Assembly: GCA_020054055.1 (NCBI GenBank)
Contig: JAGVLZ010000241.1
Span: forward strand, 1 to 25,478
Origin: Phycisphaerales bacterium
Lineage (GTDB): Bacteria > Planctomycetota > Phycisphaerae > Phycisphaerales > UBA1924
Length of the DNA: 25,478 nt
Reading direction: 5' to 3'
Shown: one piece after another, positions 18,312 through 25,478 of the stretch
How the letters are laid out: each line of letters begins with the position of its first letter
Numbering within the stretch: position 1 is the first letter of the stretch
Position numbers and translations under genes: made by a program
Notes under the pieces: generated by a model
Seen by the model: only the letters and a program-made list of their open reading frames with translations
Database searches by the model: none
Told to the model about the DNA's origin: nothing

Positions 18312-18724
18312 TTCTTCGCCCCCAATGCCCGCTGCTCTTCCATCTGCATCCTCTTCGCCACGTCCAGCGGCACGCGCACCAGTCCCTTCGACGCATCCGC
18401 CCACTCGTACGAGTTGAACTGCGACTGCGCGGCGGAGCGGCTCGTGACGAACTCCGCGTTCACCGGGCGATTCTCCGCCTTCTCCCGCTCCGCGCGCATC
18501 AGCGGCTCGAACAGCCCGTGATAGGTCACCGCCGCGGTGAGGTTCACGATAAACAGCGTCGCCGCCATCACCCCGATGATCCCCCACGCGCGGGTCCCGC
18601 CGTGGGCTTGCTGATGGTGCGGCTCGCTCGAATCGTGCCGAAACCACGAATCGTGCTCCTCGAGATCGTGCTCGAAAGTGATCGAATCGTGGAGCGCCTT
18701 GGTGTCACCGTGTGAATGGCTCAT
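18308..18724 (-). CDS. Small His-rich membrane protein of the ACIII-caa3 operon
   Basis: The protein has 138 residues and no named family that I can assign. The N-terminal 42 residues are rich in His and acidic residues (EHDLEEHDSWFRHD, EPHHQQAHGG), which could bind a metal. One membrane span lies at about 47-69 (WGIIGVMAATLFIVNLTAAVTY). The periplasmic part ends in YEWADASKGLVRVPLDVAKRMQ, which resembles a short motif, roughly Y-x-W-x-D-x3-G-x-V-R-[VI]-P-[LI]-D-x-A, that I recall from small proteins near oxidase genes in other bacteria. It sits between actF (33-base gap) and the SCO gene (4-base overlap). A role in assembly of, or contact between, complex III and the oxidase is inferred from position. 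Confidence 0.75.
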   Translation of the reverse strand: MSHSHGDTKALHDSITFEHDLEEHDSWFRHDSSEPHHQQAHGGTRAWGIIGVMAATLFIVNLTAAVTYHGLFEPLMRAEREKAENRPVNAEFVTSRSAAQSQFNSYEWADASKGLVRVPLDVAKRMQMEEQRALGAKK

Positions 18725-18757
18725 GCGAAGTTCACTCCCGACCGTTCGATCGAATCC

Positions 18758-20020
18758 TCAGACGTAGTTCTTGTGCGACAGGCCCTCGGGCAGCCTCGGG
18801 TCCTTCAGCGGGATCAACGGCCCGGAACCGACCTTCCGAACCAGGACCCCCACAAACACCAGCACCGGCCCAAGCACCGCGACAATATCCATCACGTTCG
18901 GCCCGAGGACCGTCGGGTCGCCTTCGACCTGCGCCTCGGGGCGGATCGCCCAATAAAGATCGAAGAGATGCATCGCGATCAGCCACAGGCTCACCAGCGC
19001 CACCGCTTTCCGGCTCCGACGCATCGGCCGGGGCAAAAGCAGCAGGAAGGGGACGATGAAGTGCCCGATCGGGAGCAGCCACGAGAGCCACTCCCACGGG
19101 CCGACCTTGCGCTTGAGCATCCACGCCGTCTCCTCCGGGATGTTCGCGTACCAGATCAGGAAATACTGGCTGAACGAGATGTACGCCCAGAAGACCGTGA
19201 AGGCGAAGATCAGTTTCGCGAGGTCGTGCAGGTGCTCATCGGTGAACGCGCCGTGCAGCCGGCCGAACGCGCGGAGCGTGATGAGCACCAGCGCGCCCAG
19301 CGAAAGCATCGACACCATGCTCCCGGCGAAGAAGTAGACGCCGAACATCGTGCTGAACCAGTGATAGTCCAGCGTCATCATCCAGTCGAAGGAGGCGAAG
19401 GCCGACGTGAACGCGAAGAGCAGCAGGCCGGGGGCCGAGACCGTGCGGGCCCACGCCGTGCGCCACTTGTCGCCGTCGGAGTCCTGCGACACCGAAGCAT
19501 CCCAGAGCATCCGCGAGAGAATGAACCAGATGATGAAGTACGCGATGCATCGCACCGCGAAGAAGGGGACATTCAGGTATCCCTTCTTGTGCTCGTACAA
19601 CTGGTCGCCCGCGGTGTGCGCCGCGTTCATCCAGTCCCAGATGTAGACGTGCCGGCCCGTCATCAGGTACTGGAAGACAAGGTCGACGACGAAGAGCAAC
19701 CCCCCCACCCACATCAGGCTCATGATGTTCTCGAACTGACGGCGGATCGTCGCCGACCATCCCGCGTTCGTCTGCTGGAGGATCATCACGAAGCCCATCG
19801 CCGCGACGGAGAAACCGATCACCGCCATCACCCCCGTGTGATACGCGTGCGCCGCCATCGCGGCCATCGCCGGCCCGCCCGAGAACGCCGCGACGATCGT
19901 TGCCCCGATCCCCACCGCGCCGACGCCGATCAGAAAACTCGAAAGGCCGCGGCCGGCCCCCTCCGACAACTCGACGTTATCGCGGGCCATCACCTGACTC
20001 ACATCGATCGCGTGGCTCAC
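18758..20020 (-). CDS. actF: Alternative complex III subunit ActF, membrane subunit
   Basis: The protein has 420 residues from a GTG at 20020 that overlaps the actE stop as GTGA. About ten membrane helices are visible, with the conserved ACIII stretches FDWMMTLDYHWFSTMFGVYFFAG and YISFSQYFLIWYANIPEET, and LPIGHFIVPFLLLLPRP near the end. ActF is paralogous to ActC (NrfD/PsrC-like) but lacks, in known structures, a clear quinone site, and may take part in proton movement. The family is annotated as quinol:cytochrome c oxidoreductase quinone-binding subunit 2. The neighbours actB-E confirm the identity. Confidence 0.94.
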   Translation of the reverse strand: MSHAIDVSQVMARDNVELSEGAGRGLSSFLIGVGAVGIGATIVAAFSGGPAMAAMAAHAYHTGVMAVIGFSVAAMGFVMILQQTNAGWSATIRRQFENIMSLMWVGGLLFVVDLVFQYLMTGRHVYIWDWMNAAHTAGDQLYEHKKGYLNVPFFAVRCIAYFIIWFILSRMLWDASVSQDSDGDKWRTAWARTVSAPGLLLFAFTSAFASFDWMMTLDYHWFSTMFGVYFFAGSMVSMLSLGALVLITLRAFGRLHGAFTDEHLHDLAKLIFAFTVFWAYISFSQYFLIWYANIPEETAWMLKRKVGPWEWLSWLLPIGHFIVPFLLLLPRPMRRSRKAVALVSLWLIAMHLFDLYWAIRPEAQVEGDPTVLGPNVMDIVAVLGPVLVFVGVLVRKVGSGPLIPLKDPRLPEGLSHKNYV

Positions 20021-20919
20021 GAGACGCCCCCTTTCCCGCTCACCGAACCCGTCGAAGCCCGAGGCGTGGCGCTGCGACGTTTCTCGAGTTCGATCCGTTC
20101 ACGCTCCGGCACCGATTGCAGCGGCGAACCCTGCTGCTTCTGCAACGCACGAACGTACTCGACGATCGCCCACGACTCGCGCTCGCTCACCTTCGTCGCG
20201 TACGACGGCATCTTCAACGGATAGGGCACGCTCTCGCCCACGTTGGGCACGCCGTGGCGGATCGTGAAGAAGAAGAACCCGTCGGCCCCCTTCTCCCCGC
20301 CCCGGTAGTACTGCTCCGCGTGCCACGTCGGCAACGGGTACGACCACCGAGTGCCGACCGTCCCTTTGCCGTCGCCCAGCGCGCCGTGGCAGACCACGCA
20401 GTAGATATTGAACTTCTTCTCGCCCAACGCCATGAAGTCCGAGTAGGCGGCGCCGAACGCCGCGTCGGCGCGCTTGACGCCAAGGAGCTCCTCGATGGGC
20501 GTGCGCTCGACGTACATCGAACGCTCGGCCCCGGCCGCGTCCATCACCGGCTTGCCCTCGGCGTCAAGCACCGTCTCCTTGCCGGTAAAGACATGCTCGT
20601 CCGCCTTCAGATACCCCTCACGCTCGGCGAAGTCGACGCCACCGAACTCATCGGTGAAAGGCTTGGCGCCGAAAGGCACCGTCCCGGCAACCGGCTCGCG
20701 CATGCTCCGCCCATCGGCGAAGAAGGTCGATCCGCTCTGCGCCTTGTACTTGGGCTGATCGTCGAGGTCGGGGAAGAACTGGCGCGGCCGATTGTCCGAG
20801 CGCTCGCCGCGGCAGCCACCCAGCGCGACCACACCGAGCACCAGAACAAACCATCCAACACTTCGCCCAAAGCGGCTCAGTGTCGGCGTCGCTCTGAGAT
20901 AATCCATGGGGAAGGTCAT
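20017..20919 (-). CDS. actE: Alternative complex III subunit ActE, mono-heme cytochrome c lipoprotein
   Basis: The protein has 300 residues from the ATG at 20919 (a GTG at 20922 directly precedes it); a strong GGAGGGAG lies just upstream and the ATG shares one base with the actD stop. A signal peptide ends in a lipobox VALGGC, so it is probably anchored by lipid to the periplasmic face. One heme c site, CVVCH, is present, with MPSY downstream giving the likely axial Met. YSDFMALGEKKFNIYCVVCHG and GDGKGTVGTRW are typical of ActE. It passes electrons out of the complex to a c-type cytochrome, probably the heme domain of CoxB here. The C-terminal tail is polar. Confidence 0.94.
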   Translation of the reverse strand: MTFPMDYLRATPTLSRFGRSVGWFVLVLGVVALGGCRGERSDNRPRQFFPDLDDQPKYKAQSGSTFFADGRSMREPVAGTVPFGAKPFTDEFGGVDFAEREGYLKADEHVFTGKETVLDAEGKPVMDAAGAERSMYVERTPIEELLGVKRADAAFGAAYSDFMALGEKKFNIYCVVCHGALGDGKGTVGTRWSYPLPTWHAEQYYRGGEKGADGFFFFTIRHGVPNVGESVPYPLKMPSYATKVSERESWAIVEYVRALQKQQGSPLQSVPERERIELEKRRSATPRASTGSVSGKGGVS

Positions 20920-21494
20920 CACGCTCCCTCCTCGACGCGGTCGATGTGCGTCCCGCCCAGCGACTCGAACATCCGCCGGACGCTCCCCTCGTCAAACTTC
21001 GGATCGTTCGATTCGATCGCCATCACAAACCGATCGTCGCTGACGCGAAGGAACCTCGGCTTGCCGAAGAGCGGATGATTCCACCGCGGCAGAAGGTTCA
21101 GCATCAGCATCCCGAAGAGCGCGCCGAACGCCGAGAAAAGCACCGACAACTCGAACAAGATCGGCGTCGCCTGTTCCCACGCGAAAAGCGGCTTGCCCGC
21201 CACCGCGATCGGGTAATCGACCTCACCCATCCACCACTGCATCAGCCACGCGGACGCGAACCCCGCGATGCACATGAACGCCATCACCATCGTGACCTTG
21301 CTGGGCTTCAGCCCCATCGCCTCGTCCATCCCGTGAACCGGGAACGGCGAATAGACATCCCACTTCGAGAACCCGGCCTGCTTCACATGCTCCGCCGCGC
21401 GCGAGAGCGCCGCGGGATCGTGAAACTCCGCCATCACTCCCCAAAGCGGGCCGCCCGAATCGGAACCATGCCGTGATCCGTGGTCGTGTGCCAT
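20919..21494 (-). CDS. actD: Alternative complex III subunit ActD (DUF3341)
   Basis: The protein has 191 residues. The DUF3341 pattern is complete: GVMAEFHDPAALSRAAEHVKQAGF at the N-terminus, YSPFPVHGMDEAMGL (the conserved D-x-YSPFPVHG block), two membrane helices (about 67-90 and 108-133), then LPRWNHPLFGKPRFLRVSDDRFVMAIE and a short Asp/Glu-rich end. ActD binds no cofactor and packs against ActC and ActF. It starts three bases after actC. Confidence 0.94.
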   Translation of the reverse strand: MAHDHGSRHGSDSGGPLWGVMAEFHDPAALSRAAEHVKQAGFSKWDVYSPFPVHGMDEAMGLKPSKVTMVMAFMCIAGFASAWLMQWWMGEVDYPIAVAGKPLFAWEQATPILFELSVLFSAFGALFGMLMLNLLPRWNHPLFGKPRFLRVSDDRFVMAIESNDPKFDEGSVRRMFESLGGTHIDRVEEGA

Positions 21495-21497
21495 CGT

Positions 21498-23096
21498 TCA
21501 GTGCCCTCCCCCGTGCTTGGCGTGCGACCCGTGCGACCCGTGCCCCTTGTCGTATCCCGACCAGTGCGGGTTCGCCTGAGGCATGACGTTCTTCACCTCG
21601 CTCAGCGCCAGCATCGGCAGGAAGCGGCAGAAGAGCAGGAAGAGCGTCAGGAAGATCCCGAGGCTGCCGATGAACGTGAAGATGTCCACATACGTCGGGC
21701 TGAAGTAGCCCCACGAGGATGTCATGTAATCACCCGACAGCGTCGTGAGGATCACATACCGCTCGAACCACATGCCGATGTTCACCACGATCGAGATCAG
21801 GAAGATGAACGGGATATTCGTCCGCGCCCACTTGAACCAGAAGACCTGCGGCGAGACCACGTTGCACGTCACCATGATCCAATACGCCCACCAGTAGGGG
21901 CCGAAGGCCCGGCGGACGAATGCCTGGATCTCGAACGTGTTCCCGCCGTACCACGCGATGAAGAACTCCATCATGTACGCGAAGCCGACCATCGACCCGG
22001 TCACGGTGATGATCTTGCACATGTTCTCGACCGTCCGCGCGGTGACGAAGTCCTTCATCCCGGGGTAGAGCGCCCGCGCGGGGATCAGCAGCGTCAGCAC
22101 CATCGCGAAGCCGGAGAAAATCGCCCCCGCGACGAAGTAGGGCGGGAAGATCGTCGTGTGCCAGCCGGGAACGATCGACACCGCGAAGTCGAAAGACACG
22201 ACCGAGTGGACCGACAGCACCAGCGGCGTGCTGATCCCCGCGAGCATCAGGTACGCCTTCTCGTAGTTGTTCCAGTGCCGGGCGCTGAACCGCCAGCCGA
22301 CCGAGAGAAACCCATAGGCGTACGCCGCGATGGTGTTCAGCGGCAGCTCGATCCTGTTCGTGATCCGGTCGAGGAACCCCAGCCCCGGCAGCCCGAGCGG
22401 GCCAAGGCGGACCTTGACACCCATCCGATTGATCGCACGGTCGCGAAGCGTCGCGAGGTCGGGGATCATCCCCATGTACCAGAAAAGAAGCGAAACGGTG
22501 AAGTAGGTGCCGACCGCGAAAACGTCCCACAGGAGCGGGCTGCGGAAGTTCGGCCAGATCCAGTTCGCGTTCGGGATCGGGAAGAGCATCCACGCCATCC
22601 ACACCCGCCCGACGTGAATCCCCGGGAACGTGCCGGCGCAGATGACCGCGAAGATCGTCATCGCCTCGGCAAAGCGGTTGATGCTCGTGCGCCACTTCTG
22701 CTTCAGAAGGCACAAGATGGCGGAGATGAGCGTGCCCGCGTGACCGATACCGACCCACCAGACGAAGTTCGTGATGTCCCACGACCACATGACGGGGTTC
22801 ATCAGACCCCAGACGCCGACGCCCGTGATGATGAGGAAGACGATCATCACCGTGCCCAGACCGGCGATGCCGGACGCGACCGCAAAGGCCGGCATCCACC
22901 ACTTGGGGGTCGGGTTCTCCACCCAGCCGCAGATCGTGTTCGTCACGCTGTGGAAATCGCGGTTTCCCAAGACCAGGGGCGGTCGGAGCGCGGGATCGCT
23001 GACGAGGGTGCCGTCGAGCGTCTCCGGGTCGAACCCGTGGGTGCCGACGCGCGTCAGGCCGAGGGCCGTGGCTTGATCCGGTTGAAGCGTGGTCAT
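21498..23096 (-). CDS. actC: Alternative complex III subunit ActC, NrfD/PsrC-like quinol-binding subunit
   Basis: The protein has 532 residues from the ATG at 23096, which overlaps the actB stop as ATGA; the open frame upstream lies inside actB and is rejected. About ten membrane helices are visible. Family stretches include FVWWVGIGHAGTLISAILCLL, FPGIHVGRVWMAWMLFPIPN and VSFDFAVSIVPGWHTTIFPPYFVAGAI, with the His and Asp residues near the proposed menaquinol site and the periplasmic 3Fe-4S cluster of ActB. The C-terminus is Gly/His-rich (GSHGSHAKHGGGH). ActC oxidises quinol and passes electrons to ActB. Confidence 0.95.
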   Translation of the reverse strand: MTTLQPDQATALGLTRVGTHGFDPETLDGTLVSDPALRPPLVLGNRDFHSVTNTICGWVENPTPKWWMPAFAVASGIAGLGTVMIVFLIITGVGVWGLMNPVMWSWDITNFVWWVGIGHAGTLISAILCLLKQKWRTSINRFAEAMTIFAVICAGTFPGIHVGRVWMAWMLFPIPNANWIWPNFRSPLLWDVFAVGTYFTVSLLFWYMGMIPDLATLRDRAINRMGVKVRLGPLGLPGLGFLDRITNRIELPLNTIAAYAYGFLSVGWRFSARHWNNYEKAYLMLAGISTPLVLSVHSVVSFDFAVSIVPGWHTTIFPPYFVAGAIFSGFAMVLTLLIPARALYPGMKDFVTARTVENMCKIITVTGSMVGFAYMMEFFIAWYGGNTFEIQAFVRRAFGPYWWAYWIMVTCNVVSPQVFWFKWARTNIPFIFLISIVVNIGMWFERYVILTTLSGDYMTSSWGYFSPTYVDIFTFIGSLGIFLTLFLLFCRFLPMLALSEVKNVMPQANPHWSGYDKGHGSHGSHAKHGGGH

Positions 23097-25478
23097 GCCG
23101 GCACCCCGCTCGCGACGCTGAGAATCGGCAGGCTCATCACATGCCCCTGGGCCTTGGTGTCGGTGTGCGCGCCGTGATGGAAGGGATGCTCCCACCGCGC
23201 CCGGCGCGCCGCGTCCGCGAGCGACGGGTTCGGGTTACGCAGCCGAACCATGTGCGTCGTCCGTGGCCGAGTGTTCAGGAACGAGAGCAACTGGTACGAG
23301 CGCCCGTCGTTCCTCTTCTGCTTCACCCGGCTGCCCTTGCCCTCGTTCGCATCATGGTCGTAGATATCGCCGAAGACGATCGAGTTGGTCGGGCACGCCT
23401 GCTCGCACGCCGTCTGCATGAACCCGTCCGGGATGTGCGAAAGGTCCGCCACCTTCGTCTCCACCCGCGCCATGTTCACGCGCTGGATGCAATAGGTGCA
23501 CTTCTCCATCATCCCGCGGCTGCGCACCGTGACGTGCGGGTTGTTCTGCATCGTCGCGACTTCGAGTTTCTTCTGACGCAGCCGCGGCGGAACGAAGTAC
23601 TCGCTCGGCGGCTGCATGATCTTCGGAAGACTCTCGATCGTCTCCTTGCCCGCGAAGTTGCCCCGGAACTGCTTGGTGCCGTAGTCGAAGAAGTTGAACC
23701 GCCGCACCTTGTAGGGGCAGTTGTTCGAGCAGTACCGCGTGCCGATGCAGCGGTTGTACGCCATGTCGTTCATGCCCTGCTCGTCGTGAACGGTCGCGTT
23801 CACCGGACACACCACCTCGCACGGGGCGTTCTCGCAGTGGACGCAGGTGACGGGCATCACCACCATGTCCGGGTCGCTGGTGATGTCCTTGTCGCCGCCG
23901 ACGCCGAGGGTGTTCTTCTCCACCTCGCTCGTCGCGGCCGTGCCGTAATAGCGGTCGACGCGCATCCAGTGCAGTTCGCGCCCCTTGGCCAGTTCCTTCT
24001 TGCCCACGATGGGGATGTTGTTCTCCGCCTGACACGCGACCGTGCACGCCCCGCAGCCGGAGCAGGTCGTCAGGTCGATCGACATCCCCCACTGCTGGAT
24101 GCGCTTGCCGTACTTGTTCGAGATCGGGACGATGTTGCCCTTTGCATCGACGAGGGGCTGGCCGTTCTCATCTTCCTCGGTGAACCGGAGCGACTGCGCC
24201 TGCTTCTGCTTGCGCTTGTAGATATCGACGTTCGCCGGCGTGTGCGACTCCATCCCCAGCCGCCCCGCGAAGTTCAGGTTCCGAGTTCGGTCGTACGGGT
24301 CCTTCTGGACCTCGTCGTTCCCCATGATGTCTTCATCGCCGAACCTCTGCCACGCGGGAAGGTCGATCTCGCGGAGGATGTCGCGCCCCTCCATCGTCCA
24401 GTGATCCTGCGTCGTCGCGACCAGGCAAGGCGCCTTGTCCGCCGCCGGCGCGACGGAGACGCCCGAGGCGATCCGCATCGCGCCGCTCGAACGCACGGGA
24501 TACGCATCGAAGCCCGTCCCCGCGCCGATCCGCCCGCAGACGCGCCGCCCATAACCGAGGTGTACCGCGACCGTCCCCTCCGCCATGCCGGGCTGAGGCC
24601 ACAGCGGCATGTCAACACTCTTTCCACCGTGCGTGATCGTCGCCATCACCGCATGGTTGTACTCGGGAGTCTTCGGATGACGCTCGACGGAGAATCCGAG
24701 CCGCTTCATCGTCGCCGGACTCGCGAGCGCCGGGTTGTCCCACGAGACCTTCGTCACCGCGTGGGGAAGTTCCTGCATCCACCCGTTGTTCGCCGCGCGA
24801 CCGTCGTGAACGTGCGGCGAAGCAAGGAACACCAACTCCACTCCATCATTCGCCTTCGCGGACTCGGCCAGCGATCCGACCGCGCTCGCGATCCCCTGCA
24901 TGTTCGCCGTCGGCATCGTCGCGGCCCCCGCCGCGGGCGAAAGCCCATCGTGCAGAATCCGCCGCCACTTGTTCTCAAATCCAACCATGCCGACCTTCGC
25001 ACGCAGCGTGTCCCGAACGATCGTGTAGGGGTCGGTGTCGTTCTCACCCGCGATCGTCGCCAGGAACTCCAGTTCACCCTTCGACGCGAACAGCGGCTGG
25101 ATCATCGGCTGGACAACGCCGAACGTCCCGTCCCACTCCGTCACATCCGACCACGATTCGAGGTAGTGCGAGCGCGTCAGGTGCATCGTCGATGCCATGG
25201 CCGTCTCGTCACCCGCGCCCAGATGAATGCGGTGCGCGACCTTCGCGTACTTCTCCGCGAAAATCAGGTCCGCCGGCGCGTCGTACACCGGGTTGCAGCC
25301 GATCACGACCAGCGTCGAGACGCGCCCCCCGTCGATATCCGAAACCAGCGAGGTGATCGACGCCGCGCTCGACTGCGCCGCATCGCCCGACACCGGCAGA
25401 TACCTCACGGTCTTCCCGATATTGCCGAGCACGCTGTTGAGCGCCGCCGCGAGCGCGTGTACCGCCGCCGGCTGCGTC
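23093..25478 (-). CDS. actB: Alternative complex III subunit ActB, iron-sulfur subunit (5' end outside the window)
   Basis: At least 794 residues are in the window and the frame is open through the right edge: codons before the internal GTG at 25432 read QPAAVHALAAALNS, which fits the family. Full-length relatives have about 1000 residues, so roughly 200 are missing. The first two thirds resemble molybdopterin oxidoreductases (VIGCNPVYDAPADL, HYLESWSDVTEWDG), though this domain binds no cofactor in ACIII. The last third is a ferredoxin-like domain with Cys groups CSGCGACTVAC, CVHCENAPCEVVC, CIGTRYCSNNC, CTYC and CEQAC, for several iron-sulfur clusters. It carries electrons from the quinol site of ActC towards the ActA and ActE hemes. 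actA is expected just beyond the edge. Confidence 0.95.
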   Translation of the reverse strand, partial: TQPAAVHALAAALNSVLGNIGKTVRYLPVSGDAAQSSAASITSLVSDIDGGRVSTLVVIGCNPVYDAPADLIFAEKYAKVAHRIHLGAGDETAMASTMHLTRSHYLESWSDVTEWDGTFGVVQPMIQPLFASKGELEFLATIAGENDTDPYTIVRDTLRAKVGMVGFENKWRRILHDGLSPAAGAATMPTANMQGIASAVGSLAESAKANDGVELVFLASPHVHDGRAANNGWMQELPHAVTKVSWDNPALASPATMKRLGFSVERHPKTPEYNHAVMATITHGGKSVDMPLWPQPGMAEGTVAVHLGYGRRVCGRIGAGTGFDAYPVRSSGAMRIASGVSVAPAADKAPCLVATTQDHWTMEGRDILREIDLPAWQRFGDEDIMGNDEVQKDPYDRTRNLNFAGRLGMESHTPANVDIYKRKQKQAQSLRFTEEDENGQPLVDAKGNIVPISNKYGKRIQQWGMSIDLTTCSGCGACTVACQAENNIPIVGKKELAKGRELHWMRVDRYYGTAATSEVEKNTLGVGGDKDITSDPDMVVMPVTCVHCENAPCEVVCPVNATVHDEQGMNDMAYNRCIGTRYCSNNCPYKVRRFNFFDYGTKQFRGNFAGKETIESLPKIMQPPSEYFVPPRLRQKKLEVATMQNNPHVTVRSRGMMEKCTYCIQRVNMARVETKVADLSHIPDGFMQTACEQACPTNSIVFGDIYDHDANEGKGSRVKQKRNDGRSYQLLSFLNTRPRTTHMVRLRNPNPSLADAARRARWEHPFHHGAHTDTKAQGHVMSLPILSVASGVPA

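Noticed and set aside
18716..20224. Plus-strand ORF of 502 codons opposite actF and actE
   Set aside because: Same shadow pattern, dominated by Arg, His and Asp, with no domain.
21480..23177. Long plus-strand ORF of 565 codons opposite actC
   Set aside because: It is a GC-driven shadow with charged low-complexity composition; actC on the other strand is clearly the gene.
25433..25478. actB starting at the GTG at 25432
   Set aside because: The frame stays open to the window edge and the upstream codons match the family, so the gene is cut by the window and does not start there.

Overview
The window looks like chromosomal DNA of a high-GC planctomycete, most likely class Phycisphaerae. The points in favour are the high GC content, a remnant of the ECF sigma family that is expanded in Planctomycetota (TIGR02999 / Sigma70_ECF type), a planctomycete-style sigma plus WD40 neighbourhood, and a respiratory cluster pairing alternative complex III with a caa3 oxidase. 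The phylum call is fairly confident and the class call is inference. I see no tRNA, rRNA, CRISPR array, insertion sequence or phage gene.

Left part (1-10.7 kb): mostly housekeeping genes with a few oddities. They are a small membrane-anchored protein with a GspB/GspC-like C-terminus (+); a decayed locus in which the N-terminal half of an ECF sigma gene runs directly into a frameshifted WD40 tail (-); a RhlE-type DEAD-box helicase (-); a PrsW-like membrane protease (-); a PurS-PurL fusion FGAM synthase (-); ribonuclease HI (+); two small single-span membrane proteins (+); flavin-dependent thymidylate synthase ThyX (-); and a DUF4365 nuclease-fold protein (-).

Right part (10.8-25.5 kb): one long minus-strand gene series. 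Read in transcription order it is actB (cut by the window edge), actC, actD, actE, actF, a small His-rich membrane protein, a SCO1-type copper chaperone, coxB with a fused cytochrome c, coxA, coxC, coxD, an unknown two-span membrane protein and an MFS transporter. Most junctions overlap by 1-4 bases or are a few bases apart, which suggests one translationally coupled operon. Its products would carry electrons from quinol through ActB-F (ActA expected just off the right edge) to the c-type hemes of ActE and CoxB, then to CuA and the heme-copper centre of CoxA. CoxA carries the YSHPxVY motif of A2-type oxidases, as in Rhodothermus and Thermus caa3.

The most unusual signal is a set of short palindromic or tandem repeats that have entered coding sequence. 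purL carries four apparent in-frame repeat-derived insertions, which account for its extra length. The N-terminus of the SCO protein is made of another palindrome, the prsW upstream region holds a three-hairpin element, and the coxC-coxD gap holds two more repeat types. This resembles the in-frame palindromic elements of Rickettsia, but in a different phylum and with different sequences.
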